A stretch of 35,490 nt of DNA, from NCBI RefSeq assembly GCF_008757455.1, contig NZ_VCMV01000078.1, positions 1-35,490 on the forward strand, written 5' to 3'. This document shows positions 26,052-34,507 of this stretch, in pieces. The position numbers and the translations under genes are program-made. The DNA comes from Microvirga brassicacearum. GTDB lineage: Bacteria > Pseudomonadota > Alphaproteobacteria > Rhizobiales > Beijerinckiaceae. Below the pieces are notes generated by a model. It did not search any database, was not told the origin of the DNA, and saw only the letters and a program-made list of their open reading frames with translations. Position 1 is the stretch's first letter, and every line of letters begins with the position of its first letter.

Positions 26052-26473
26052 TGCTCTTCCCTCCGTCCGGTCGCTCGACCTCTTTATAACTGTGTCGGGC
26101 GCCCAGCGATTCAAAGCCAAGAGCCAAAACGCGGTAATGTCAACAATTCTTCATAGTTTTGGATACAACGAGACGGGCCGATTGCGCGGGAATAGGAGAA
26201 GCGAGACCATCCAGCGCCCGTCGTGCAGCGAAACTTCCATGAAGCCATCTGCCGGCCCATCGGCTCGGTGCGCAAAGCGCCGCGAGCGCCGGAGGGACGT
26301 GACATCCCCGCTGTTGGAAATCGGTCGTGATGTTGCTCGCCGCCAAGGCGACCGATGAGACAGTTCATCCTCGAGGTATTTGACCGCCACCGCTTATGGA
26401 CGAATTGCCAGAGAGCGGCGCTCGCCGGTGCGCCTCAAGCCGACCAGAGCAAGCTCAAACACCTGTGCCTTGA

Positions 26474-26484
26474 CTGTATACGAT
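26474..26484 (+). promoter_or_regulatory. Candidate GntR operator (CTGTATACGAT)
   Basis: GTATAC-centred site sharing TGTATACG with the site at 10225-10234. It lies between the TTGACT-like and TATAAT-like boxes, where a bound repressor would block polymerase. Link to the GntR protein at 19903-20622 is inferred. Confidence 0.4.
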
Positions 26485-26544
26485 ATGTCTATAATTTGTG
26501 TTCAAAGAACGCCTGAACCGCACACATTCGAAACCATGTAGTTC

Positions 26545-26556
26545 ATCGTTTACGAT
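26545..26556. promoter_or_regulatory. Dyad ATCGT-TT-ACGAT in the divergent region
   Basis: Five-two-five inverted repeat with the same layout as the dyad at 10426-10437, and sharing TACGAT with the neighbouring site (26479-26484). It may be a second regulator half-site cluster. Chance cannot be excluded. Confidence 0.3.
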
Positions 26557-26575
26557 TAAAATCTAGGCGCAACAC

Positions 26576-26585
26576 CGTATACAAT
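26576..26585 (-). promoter_or_regulatory. Candidate GntR operator (ATTGTATACG on minus strand)
   Basis: CGTATACAAT on the plus strand, the exact reverse complement of the ten bases at 10225-10234 upstream of the other importer operon. Located about 130 bases before the Aap-type binding-protein gene. Confidence 0.42.
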
Positions 26586-26714
26586 ACCTAAAAGTTTGGT
26601 TTGGAACGTCCGGGTGGGCGCCGTCGATATGCCGCTGGAATGTCAAAGCGGCCGCTCTTGCGGGCGTTGGCCTAACGAGGATCGCGCAATGAACGCGATA
26701 ATGGAGGAAGGCCT

Positions 26715-27746
26715 ATGAAACGTATGACGACAAGGATGCTGTTGGCAGGGCTCGCCACTGCATTTCTGACGAGTGTAACGTCGCCCGCGTCGGCTCAGGC
26801 CACGCTCGATGCCGTCACGAAACGCGGCAAACTGATCTGCGGCGTCTCGCAACCCACGCCAGGGTTCGCCGTTCCCGACTCGAAGGGTGTGATGACCGGT
26901 TTCGACGTCGACGTCTGCCGGGCGGTGGCAGCTGCGGTGTACGGCGCGCCGGACAAGGTTGATTTCGTTCCAACCAATATCAACACCCGTTTCCAAGTCC
27001 TTCAGTCCGGCGAGATCGATGTACTGTCGCGCCAGACGACGATGACATTCTCGCGCGACAATTCGCTTGGTCTCGATTTCGGCCCGACCGTTTTCTACGA
27101 CGGGCAGGGACTGATGGTCCCGAAACAGCTCAAAATCGAAAGCGCCAAGGACCTCGCCGGAGCAGCCATCTGCATCCTGCCGGGCACAACGACCCTGCAG
27201 AATCTTGCTGACTTTTTCCGCGCCAACAACAAGAAATTCGAATCCGTGGTCTTCGAGAACCCGGACGAAAATCGAAATGCCTTCTTCTCTGGCCGATGCG
27301 ACGCCACAAGCAGCGACCGCTCCGATCTTGCCTCGATCCGCGCTGTCGCCAACAATCCGGCTGACTTCGTCGTGCTGCCTGAAACGATATCCAAGGAGCC
27401 GCTCGCTCCCGCAGTGCGGCAGGGAGATTCGAACTGGCGTGATATTGTCAGCTGGGCTGTCTATGCGCTGATTGCCGCGGAGGAAAAAGGCATCACGAAA
27501 GACAACGTGGATCAGCAACTGACCAGCCAGGATCCTGAAATCCAGCGCATGCTGGGCGTAACTGGGGACCTTGGCAAGATGATCGGCCTTGACAACAAAT
27601 GGGCTTACAACATCGTCAAGGGCGTCGGCAATTACAGCGACGTATTCGAACGCAACCTCGGCGAAGAGACTCCTCTCGGGCTAACCCGTGGCCCGAACCA
27701 GCAATGGACGAAGGGCGGCCTTCTCTACGCCCCGCCCTTCCGTTGA
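26715..27746 (+). CDS. General amino-acid ABC transporter binding protein (AapJ/BztA-like)
   Basis: Periplasmic family 3 binding protein (343 aa). A signal peptide (hydrophobic segment ending SPASA before QATLDAV) precedes the AapJ-type pattern TLDAVTKRGKLICGVSQPTPGF, FDVDVCRAVAAAVYG, and SGRCDATSSDRSDLASIR. The end has the AapJ-typical GLTRGPNQQWTKGGLLYAPPFR-like tail. A GGAGGAAGG ribosome site precedes the ATG. It would bind amino acids or related amides and pass them to the two permeases that follow. Confidence 0.93.
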   Translation: MKRMTTRMLLAGLATAFLTSVTSPASAQATLDAVTKRGKLICGVSQPTPGFAVPDSKGVMTGFDVDVCRAVAAAVYGAPDKVDFVPTNINTRFQVLQSGEIDVLSRQTTMTFSRDNSLGLDFGPTVFYDGQGLMVPKQLKIESAKDLAGAAICILPGTTTLQNLADFFRANNKKFESVVFENPDENRNAFFSGRCDATSSDRSDLASIRAVANNPADFVVLPETISKEPLAPAVRQGDSNWRDIVSWAVYALIAAEEKGITKDNVDQQLTSQDPEIQRMLGVTGDLGKMIGLDNKWAYNIVKGVGNYSDVFERNLGEETPLGLTRGPNQQWTKGGLLYAPPFR

Positions 27747-27761
27747 TTCTCACCAGAGAGC

Positions 27762-27784
27762 AGGCGGCGCCGGTGGCGCCGCCT
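27762..27784 (+). terminator. Perfect 10-bp stem-loop between binding-protein and permease genes
   Basis: AGGCGGCGCC (27762-27771) pairs perfectly with GGCGCCGCCT (27775-27784) around a GGT loop. It sits 15 bases after the binding-protein stop and 32 bases before the permease start. The bases after it (TGTATCC) are not a T-run, so it more likely protects the upstream mRNA from 3' decay or reduces read-through than terminates fully. Confidence 0.7.
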
Positions 27785-27816
27785 TGTATCCATTACTCTG
27801 CCCGCGGGGACAAGAG

Positions 27817-28986
27817 ATGCATGTCGCACCGGAAAGCCCGTGGCGCATTATTTATAACCTCCGCGCGCGCGCGATCTTCTATCAGGTCGCCTGTGGCGCG
27901 GCCGTCGTCCTGATTGCGTATTTCCTGTTCGCTAACGCTTCCGAGAACCTTGCTCGGCAGAACATCGCGACCGGCTTCTCCTATCTTAGCCGCGAAGCCG
28001 GCTTCGTCATCAGTCAGTCGCCCATCGCCTATCAACCATCCGACACCTATGTGCGCGCCCTTCTCGTCGGCATCCTGAACACTGTCCGCGTGTCATCCGC
28101 CGCCGCCATTTTCGCAACCGTGATCGGCACGCTCGTTGGGGTCGGGCGGCTCTCGTCCAATCCGCTGCTGTCGCGGATCGCAATGGTCTATGTGGAGATT
28201 CTCAGGAATGTTCCGCTGCTGTTATTCCTGTTCCTTTGGTATGCGATCATCATCACCGCATTGCCGCCGGTGCGGCAGGCATTCCAGATTTTGCCGGCCG
28301 TGTATTTAAGCAATAGCGGCCTCGTCATTCCCTCCATCACTTGCTCGGACGAACTGACATGGATCGCGCTGGCGCTGGCGGTCGGAATCGTCGCCGCCAT
28401 TATCATCGCCCGTGCCCTTCGCCGGTCGCGAATTACGACCGGCATCGAACGGCGCGTCTGGCCCTTCGTTGTCTCAGCGCTGATGCTTCCTTCTCTTGCA
28501 ACCATCCTGATACTGCGCCCGTCCGTAATGGTGGACTGGCCCGAGCTCGGGCGCTTTCGTCTTGCCGGCGGCGCGCAGCTCATGCCCGAATTCGTGGCTC
28601 TTCTGCTCGGACTGACATTGAGTGCATCGGCCAATGTGGCTGAAATCGTGCGCAGCGGCATCGTCTCGATTCGGAAGGGGCAATGGGAGGCTGCCGCTTC
28701 CCTCGGCTTACGACGCCCCCTGTCACTGCGGCTTGTGATCCTGCCGCAGGCATTGCGAGTCATCATTCCGCCGATGACGAGCACTTACCTCAACGTCTTC
28801 AAGAACAGCTCGCTCGCCATCGCCATTGGTTACCCGGATCTTGTCATGGTTTCGAACACGACGATGAACCAGACAGGTCAGGCAATCGAACCGATCGCGC
28901 TTTTCATGATGGTTTACCTCTCCCTGTCGCTTGCCATCTCGGCATTCATGAACTGGTACAACGCCCGCGTGGCGCTCCGGGGGTAA
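27817..28986 (+). CDS. General amino-acid ABC transporter permease (AapQ/BztB-like)
   Basis: Inner-membrane permease (389 aa), the length expected of the long AapQ type with extra N-terminal membrane segments. It shows FSYLSREAGFVISQSPIAY, typical of AapQ, then YVRALLVGILNTVRVS and the EAA coupling loop KGQWEAAASLGLRRPLSL, and the end NWYNARVALRG. I chose the ATG at 27817 (AAGAG nearby) because an upstream extension to 27688 would cover the previous gene's end and the stem-loop. Confidence 0.93.
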   Translation: MHVAPESPWRIIYNLRARAIFYQVACGAAVVLIAYFLFANASENLARQNIATGFSYLSREAGFVISQSPIAYQPSDTYVRALLVGILNTVRVSSAAAIFATVIGTLVGVGRLSSNPLLSRIAMVYVEILRNVPLLLFLFLWYAIIITALPPVRQAFQILPAVYLSNSGLVIPSITCSDELTWIALALAVGIVAAIIIARALRRSRITTGIERRVWPFVVSALMLPSLATILILRPSVMVDWPELGRFRLAGGAQLMPEFVALLLGLTLSASANVAEIVRSGIVSIRKGQWEAAASLGLRRPLSLRLVILPQALRVIIPPMTSTYLNVFKNSSLAIAIGYPDLVMVSNTTMNQTGQAIEPIALFMMVYLSLSLAISAFMNWYNARVALRG

Positions 28987-28990
28987 TGGC

Positions 28991-30085
28991 ATGCAACTCG
29001 TCAAGTCAGAGCTTGCCCCCCGCAAGAGCCGCCCGCGTCAAGGCGTCGGGTTGCACAAACTGCTCGCGCCATATTTCGGCACCCCCGGAAACGTGGCGAT
29101 CACCATTATCTGCCTCGCTCTGGTCGCGCTGATCGCCGCCAAGGCGATCTCGTGGCTGGTTCTGGATGCAGTCTTCTCAGGTAATCCGGCCACCTGCAAG
29201 GCGAGTGTGGGTGCGTGCTGGCCGTTCATCACCTCGAAATTCCGCTTTATGGTGTTTGGCTTTTATCCCTACGAGGAACAATGGCGCCCGGTGGCGGCGC
29301 TGGCGATTTTCTTTGCCGCATGCGGGATTTCCATGAACCCTGCTACCTGGGGCCGCAAGCTCGCAGCATTTTGGGCCATCGCCCTGCTGGTGATTTTCTG
29401 GCTGATGCTCGGCGGCGTTCTCGGCCTTGAATATGTGCCGACGGCGAAATGGGGCGGGCTGCCCCTTTCCTTCATGCTGTCCTTCATCGGCCTTGCGGCG
29501 GCTTTCCCGCTCGGGATTGTTCTTGCGCTCGCACGCGCCTCGAAACTGCCGGTGATCAAGGTTCTCGCGATTGCGTTCATCGAACTGGTGCGCGGCGTTC
29601 CGCTCATCAGCATTCTTTTTATGGCGTCCGTCATGCTGCCGCTCTTCATGCCGGATGGATTCACGATCGATAAATTGTTGCGGGCTCAGGTCGCGATTAT
29701 TCTTTTTGCCGCCGCCTATGTGGCGGAGATCGTGCGCGGCGGTCTGCAGGCCATTCCCAAGGGACAGTACGAGGCTTCGGCCGCCATGGGACTCCACTAC
29801 TGGCAGATGATGCGCCTCATCGTTCTGCCGCAGGCGATCAAGATCATGATCCCACCTCTGGTGACTCTGTTCATCGGGTTTTTCCAGGATACCACGCTGG
29901 TCGTGATCGTCGGCCTGCTCGACTTCCTGGATACGATCCGCAGTGCTATGCGGGATCCGCAATGGCAGGGTATCGCCGTGCTCGAAGGCTATGTGTTCGC
30001 CGCCACCGTTTATCTGCTCTTCAGCACGATTATGGGCGCCTACAGCCGTTTTCTCGAACGCCACTTCAGGATGGGACATGACTGA
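28991..30085 (+). CDS. General amino-acid ABC transporter permease (AapM/BztC-like)
   Basis: Inner-membrane permease (364 aa) partnering AapQ. The pattern CWPFITSKFRFMVFGFYPYE is characteristic of AapM, followed by GLPLSFMLSFIGLAAAFPLG, the EAA loop PKGQYEASAAMGLHYWQMMR and the C-terminal LERHFRMGHD. It begins four bases after the AapQ-like stop. No AapP/BztD ATPase gene follows; instead the end overlaps an amidohydrolase gene by eight bases. Confidence 0.93.
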   Translation: MQLVKSELAPRKSRPRQGVGLHKLLAPYFGTPGNVAITIICLALVALIAAKAISWLVLDAVFSGNPATCKASVGACWPFITSKFRFMVFGFYPYEEQWRPVAALAIFFAACGISMNPATWGRKLAAFWAIALLVIFWLMLGGVLGLEYVPTAKWGGLPLSFMLSFIGLAAAFPLGIVLALARASKLPVIKVLAIAFIELVRGVPLISILFMASVMLPLFMPDGFTIDKLLRAQVAIILFAAAYVAEIVRGGLQAIPKGQYEASAAMGLHYWQMMRLIVLPQAIKIMIPPLVTLFIGFFQDTTLVVIVGLLDFLDTIRSAMRDPQWQGIAVLEGYVFAATVYLLFSTIMGAYSRFLERHFRMGHD

Positions 30086-31526
30086 CACAACGACCGTGAT
30101 CCGCAACGCCGCCTGGGTTGTCGCCTGGGAGGAAACAACTTCCCAGCATGTCTACCGGCGGGACGCCGATGTGGCGTTCTCGGCTTCGGGCATCCTGCAT
30201 GTCGGCGAGCGGTATGAAGGCCGCGCGGATCATGAGATCCCCGGCGCGTCGCTTCTGGTGATACCCGGTCTGGTGAACGTTCATTGTCATTCCGGTGACG
30301 AGCCCATCGCCAAGGGTCTTTTCGAGGATACGGGAACGGCGGCCCTATGGGGAAATGCGCTCTACGAATATTCCGCCCTCGTCGATTCCGATGCAGATGC
30401 GAAGGTCGCCTGTCAGACAATCATGCTGGGTGACCTCATGCGCAGCGGCGTGACGACGCTTCTCGATATCGCCTCGCCTCATGACAAGTGGCTCGATCTC
30501 GCCGCGGAAAGCGGCCTGCGCGCCTATCTCGCTCCGGGCTTTCGCGAGGCGGAATGGCGTGTCGTGGACAGTCATCGTCTCGACTTCGAATGGAACAAGG
30601 CGAAGGGACGCGAACGTTATGCGGAGGCGTTGGCTTTTGTTGACCGGGCACGGGCCCATCCCTCGGGCCGCATCGACGGCGTCGTTGCCCCGTCCCAGAT
30701 AGAGACCTGCTCGGAGACGCTGATTCAGGAAGCCGTCGGGGAAGCCCGTCAGCGTGGCATGCGGATCACCATCCACGCCGCGCAGACTATGGCCGAGCAC
30801 GAAGAATTGCTGCGCCGATCCGGCGAGACAGCTCCGGCTTTGCTGGAGCGTCTCGGCGTTCTCGGCCCCGACCTCATCCTCGGGCACAGCATCTTTCTCG
30901 ATCACCATTCGTGGACGCGGCAGAGAACAATGGACGACCTTGGCCGTCTTGCTGTGAGCGGCACATCGGTCGCTCATTGTCCCGTCACCTTCGCCCGCAG
31001 CGGCATGATTCTTGAAAGCCTCGGCGCGTATCGCCGTGCGGGAGTCAATGTCGGTATCGGCACGGACAGCTACCCTTTCAACATGCTGGAAGAAATGCGC
31101 GAGGCTGTGATCTGCTCGCGGATCTCCGGACGCAGCGTGTTCGATCTCGATACCGCCGGCATATTTTCCGCCGCGACGATCGGAGGAGCAAAGGCGCTTG
31201 GCAGAACCGACATCGGCAGGCTTGCCCCGTGCGCGAAGGCGGATCTCGTGCTGGTCGATCTTGCACATCCCGCCATGCAGCCGGTCCATGATCCGTTACG
31301 GAACCTGCTACATTGTGCCGCCGAGCGGGCCATTCGTGATGTCTTTGTCGATGGCCGGGCCGTTGTCAAAGACCGACAGGTCGTGCACCTGGACTATACG
31401 GGTGCCGGCCGTGAATTGCAGGACGCGCAGAAGCGCGCGATCCGGCAGGCCGAAAAGAACGACACGCGCGGGAGATCCCTTGAGTCTCTCGCTCCCCGGT
31501 CGCTTCGCTTCGCGGCACGCGTCTAA
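30078..31526 (+). CDS. TRZ/ATZ-family amidohydrolase
   Basis: Metal-dependent amidohydrolase (482 aa) of the chlorohydrolase/aminohydrolase group. The full metal set is visible: LVNVHCHSGDE (His69, His71), RITIHAAQT, LILGHSIFLDHHSW, VAHCPVTFARSG and GIGTDSYPFNM, with the ADLVLVDL end of the composite domain. It is a paralogue of the HxH-less protein at 16047-17567, sharing the order and spacing of these motifs. The ATG at 30078 overlaps the permease stop; the open frame back to 29943 is only a shadow of the permease. The expected reaction is deamination or hydrolysis of an imported N-containing compound. Confidence 0.9.
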   Translation: MTDTTTVIRNAAWVVAWEETTSQHVYRRDADVAFSASGILHVGERYEGRADHEIPGASLLVIPGLVNVHCHSGDEPIAKGLFEDTGTAALWGNALYEYSALVDSDADAKVACQTIMLGDLMRSGVTTLLDIASPHDKWLDLAAESGLRAYLAPGFREAEWRVVDSHRLDFEWNKAKGRERYAEALAFVDRARAHPSGRIDGVVAPSQIETCSETLIQEAVGEARQRGMRITIHAAQTMAEHEELLRRSGETAPALLERLGVLGPDLILGHSIFLDHHSWTRQRTMDDLGRLAVSGTSVAHCPVTFARSGMILESLGAYRRAGVNVGIGTDSYPFNMLEEMREAVICSRISGRSVFDLDTAGIFSAATIGGAKALGRTDIGRLAPCAKADLVLVDLAHPAMQPVHDPLRNLLHCAAERAIRDVFVDGRAVVKDRQVVHLDYTGAGRELQDAQKRAIRQAEKNDTRGRSLESLAPRSLRFAARV

Positions 31527-32164
31527 CGGTGTTTCCTGCTTCGAGACCCTCAGAATCCCGCGGTCGCTTGGCTTGAACGACGCGGTGGCACAGTTGACGA
31601 CTTTGCCCTTCCAGGTCGTGTCGATCTCTAGGCCAGCTGCGCGCCGCAATACAGCCATAGCTCAAACCTTGGCATGCGACCAGGAGCGGACATTCGGCCA
31701 TTCCTACAATTCCCCTGAATGATCTCTGTGTGTTCCTTCCCTTGCCATTGCGACCTACCTTCAGGATAGGACGCAGCGTTCGCGTGAGACCGTCGGCGAT
31801 GTCCTTGTGATGTAGTTGAAAACCGAGGATTGGTAGCCGTGCAAATGCGGCGTTTCCCCTCTGAGCTGTAGGACCGCTCCAGCGAACTGATCTGCTCTGA
31901 CCTGCTGGTCGTTCAGGCGCCGAAAAATTGTCGGCAACAGATCGCATTTGCCTCCGAAAGCGGAAGACGAGGTGCTCGCCCTCGTCGGGTTGACCTTGGC
32001 GGCCCTTACGCCCGCCCAAGGTCGCCAAACGCCCGCGAAGGCGGCGAGCGGCCGTCGTCTTGCGGGGCTTCGTGGGCGATATCACATCAACTCTGGCTCA
32101 ACCGATCCCCAGCATTCGGGCCTCTTCTCGAATGCGACGAGAAACCTCAGCCTAGGATTACACA
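31527..32164. other. Gene-free stretch between convergent operons, with a hairpin
   Basis: About 640 bases lacking any open frame with a motif I recognise. At 31992-32002 GACCTTGGCGG pairs with CCGCCCAAGGTC at 32012-32023, giving an 11-bp stem with one bulged C; this may be a terminator for the convergent operons but has no T-run. The rest could be decayed coding sequence; I cannot identify it. Confidence 0.4.
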
Positions 32165-33319
32165 TCAGAGGGCCGAGCATCGGTCTCCCAGTGAATTGAC
32201 AATCCCGAACCGTTCGGGGCTCAATGCTCTCGCAAGCGCGACTCCGCTGGAGTCGAGAGATTCTTGAAGCAGAAGGGAGGCCGCGAGAGCAGAAAGTGCT
32301 GGTGCAGTCTGCAATCCATAACCGCCCTGCCCCGCGCACCAGAAGAAACCCGGCGCGGTTGACTCATAGCCGACCACGGGATTTCGGTCGGCGGCGAAGG
32401 TCCGCAAACCAGCCCAACTGGCCTTTGGCCGCGCCCGCGGAACGGTTGTGGCTTCGTGGAATCGTTCGAGCGCAGTCGCAATATCAAGGTCCTCCGGATA
32501 TGCATCGCAGGGCCGCAACGGAGTCTCCTCCGACAGACTAACGAGCATGTCTCCCGCCTCCGGCTTAAAGTAGAAGCTTTCATCAACCGCTGTTGCGACC
32601 GGCAAATCTGCCGTCGCTCTCGCAAGGTCCGGAGGCAGCGGCAGTGTTGCCGCTGTACGCCGCATCGGCTGTAAGCCGCGGCCAGGCAAACCCGCGCGGT
32701 GAGCGACCTCTTCCGCCCAAGCACCTGCCGCATTGACCAACACGTCAGCTCGAATCTCCCACTCACCGGCAATCACGAGCCAGTCTCCTGCATGCCGGAT
32801 CTCGCTCACCGGAACTCCTGTCAATATGCGGGTGCCGCATTGCCTCGCCATGCGAGCAAACCCTTGGAGGAGTGCATCGGTGTCAATATCCCGTGCGCCG
32901 GGTTCGAGGAAGCCAGCGGCGGCTGCTTCTGGCCGCAACACAGGGCAACAGGTTAGCAAGGCGTCTTGATCGAGCCATTGCACCGTCGTGATACGCTCGG
33001 CCAATGCATATTCCTTGCGCAATCTATCGCGATCGTCAGATCCGGCAAATACCAAGCTGCCTCTCGGATGCACCAGCGGCACCGCGGAAAAGCCAGCCGG
33101 CGGGGCCTCGAAGAAGGCACGGCTCCGCGTGCTCAAGAGACGAATTGCCCGGGATCCGTAGGCTTCGATATAGACTGCCGCGGAGCGGCCGGTTGCATGA
33201 GTGCCAAGATGATTCTCCATCTCGATAACTACCACATCGCGGTGAGGCGCCAGTCGACCAGCCAAGCTGATGCCGGCAATGCCACCTCCAATGATTACAA
33301 CATCTGCGCGCTCGACCAT
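32165..33319 (-). CDS. FAD-dependent amine/D-amino-acid oxidase-like protein (DAO family)
   Basis: Flavoprotein oxidoreductase (about 384 aa) of the glycine/D-amino-acid oxidase family, expected to oxidise an amine or amino acid to an imino or keto product. The N-terminal Rossmann FAD motif VVIIGGGIAGISLAGRLA is complete. Mid-protein VLVNAAGAWAEEVAHRAG and C-terminal PVVGYESTAPGFFWCAGQGGYGLQTAPA are typical of DAO proteins. The start is uncertain: ATG at 33319 has GAGGA about a dozen bases upstream and was chosen; an ATG at 33331 and a TTG at 33337 are also in frame. It follows the C45 hydrolase gene by under 50 bases in the same direction. Confidence 0.9.
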   Translation of the reverse strand: MVERADVVIIGGGIAGISLAGRLAPHRDVVVIEMENHLGTHATGRSAAVYIEAYGSRAIRLLSTRSRAFFEAPPAGFSAVPLVHPRGSLVFAGSDDRDRLRKEYALAERITTVQWLDQDALLTCCPVLRPEAAAAGFLEPGARDIDTDALLQGFARMARQCGTRILTGVPVSEIRHAGDWLVIAGEWEIRADVLVNAAGAWAEEVAHRAGLPGRGLQPMRRTAATLPLPPDLARATADLPVATAVDESFYFKPEAGDMLVSLSEETPLRPCDAYPEDLDIATALERFHEATTVPRARPKASWAGLRTFAADRNPVVGYESTAPGFFWCAGQGGYGLQTAPALSALAASLLLQESLDSSGVALARALSPERFGIVNSLGDRCSAL

Positions 33320-33367
33320 AGGGAAGTCCATCCTCAAAATGGGGGCTGAGAAATCCGGCGCTGGGCA

Positions 33368-34507
33368 TCAGCACGCGTGGATCGGCTGCCCTGAAGCTCG
33401 TTGGTCAGAAATGTCTTGTGTCAGCGACACTCTGTGGAACACAGGGCTTCGATCGGGCTCGTTGCAGTAGTACAACTCACCCCGCTCCGGCACCATGACA
33501 ATGGTCGCTGTCGTTCCGATAAGAACGCCGGGCCATTCTTCCTGTGGGAGGGTCAGCACTCCGTCGGGCGCGCCCCACGTATCGTGCAACGCGCTCATGA
33601 CGTCATCCACGCGGATCGTACCGCATCTGGCGCGCAACAGACGCTCTAGCCGCAACTCACGGCTCAAGGTGTCGGGCGCGAGCGCTACCCCGGCATCGTA
33701 AAGTTTTGCGCGGGCGGCTTCGCTGCGGAAGTGATTGGCGTGAACGAGAAGGCCGTCGCTGGGAACAAGCCAGAACACCTCGCGTGGTGTAGTTTCCAAG
33801 TCGATGGCTTCGCCGGTAGCATGAGAGAGCATCATATTGTTGGCGCAACCCCGTGGGCTTTTGTAAATCGCGCTCAACGCCTCGGAGAAGGAACGCGCGG
33901 CCAGAACCTTCCGGCGGATCAGAGATATCGGCAGACCTGTTTCTGGCAAAGCGGTGTCAATTCGCAGCGAGTTTCCAGTTAGAGCGAGGCCTGCGGAATT
34001 CAGTCCGCAGCGCGCCAGACCGCCCGCTTCAACGAATGTCAGCAGTTCGTGATCGGCATCACGGACCCGCAACAACACCACCGTCTCACGAGCCGCAAGC
34101 ATCCAGTCCCAGTTCTGGGCATGGATCAGAATTTTGTCGGCGGTCGCCTCTGGCTGGACAATGATGCCTGTGCAACCGTCCTGTAAATCGATTGCGGCCG
34201 CCTTAGGTGCCAGGCGGTGCATGATTTCCGAGCGGGCATTGACAATGACGACGCCTTCTAGCGAAACGCCGGAACCTTCCGCAATCCCGCGGAGCTCCTC
34301 GGCCATTGCCGGCTCGAGTTTGTCGATTTCGTCGAAGAACTTGGGAGCGGCAGCCAAAGCATCGTTCCATGCGACGCCGCGCTTTTCCATCGCGCCACCA
34401 TATAGCTCGAAGCTGCGCGCGACGCGATCGGCAGCAGCCCGCCCGTAGGCGTACCCGCGCTCGGCGGGCGTACCGGTGATGTCAATGACAGGAATGGGTG
34501 AGGTCAT
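33368..34507 (-). CDS. C45-family Ntn-hydrolase (acyltransferase/amidase, IAT-like)
   Basis: Self-processing N-terminal-nucleophile hydrolase (379 aa) related to acyl-CoA:6-aminopenicillanate acyltransferase (peptidase family C45). The conserved processing site reads LQDGCTGIIV, with Cys112 as expected nucleophile after cleavage between Gly111 and Cys112. Further family features are ILIHAQNWDW, FVEAGGLARCGLNSAGLALTGN and RGCANNMMLSHATGEAIDLE. Enzymes of this family make or break amide bonds on N-acyl compounds. There is no signal peptide. It overlaps the ATPase gene by four bases (ATGA), so it belongs to a peptide-type importer operon extending beyond the window. Confidence 0.92.
   Translation of the reverse strand: MTSPIPVIDITGTPAERGYAYGRAAADRVARSFELYGGAMEKRGVAWNDALAAAPKFFDEIDKLEPAMAEELRGIAEGSGVSLEGVVIVNARSEIMHRLAPKAAAIDLQDGCTGIIVQPEATADKILIHAQNWDWMLAARETVVLLRVRDADHELLTFVEAGGLARCGLNSAGLALTGNSLRIDTALPETGLPISLIRRKVLAARSFSEALSAIYKSPRGCANNMMLSHATGEAIDLETTPREVFWLVPSDGLLVHANHFRSEAARAKLYDAGVALAPDTLSRELRLERLLRARCGTIRVDDVMSALHDTWGAPDGVLTLPQEEWPGVLIGTTATIVMVPERGELYYCNEPDRSPVFHRVSLTQDISDQRASGQPIHAC

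Larger units (their letters stand above)
26052..26714. promoter_or_regulatory. Divergent promoter region between the Liv-type and Aap-type operons
   Basis: About 660 bases with no recognisable gene; open frames at 26100-26390 have no motif I know. The segment around 26470-26600 is markedly AT-richer than its surroundings and holds several dyad sites (separate entries). TTGACT at 26470-26475 and TATAAT at 26490-26495 resemble promoter boxes toward the plus-strand operon, but the 14-base spacer is shorter than usual, so the pairing is doubtful. Confidence 0.5.

Noticed and set aside
26111..26390. Small open frames on the minus strand in the divergent promoter region
   Set aside because: Three overlapping frames are open at once with no motif or ribosome site, as expected of GC-rich non-coding DNA.
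26470..26495. A confident sigma-70 promoter TTGACT/TATAAT
   Set aside because: The boxes look good but the 14-base spacer is too short for a standard promoter, so it is only mentioned as possible.
29177..30106. Minus-strand open frame opposite the AapM-like permease
   Set aside because: Highly charged antisense shadow of a membrane-protein gene with no domain signal.
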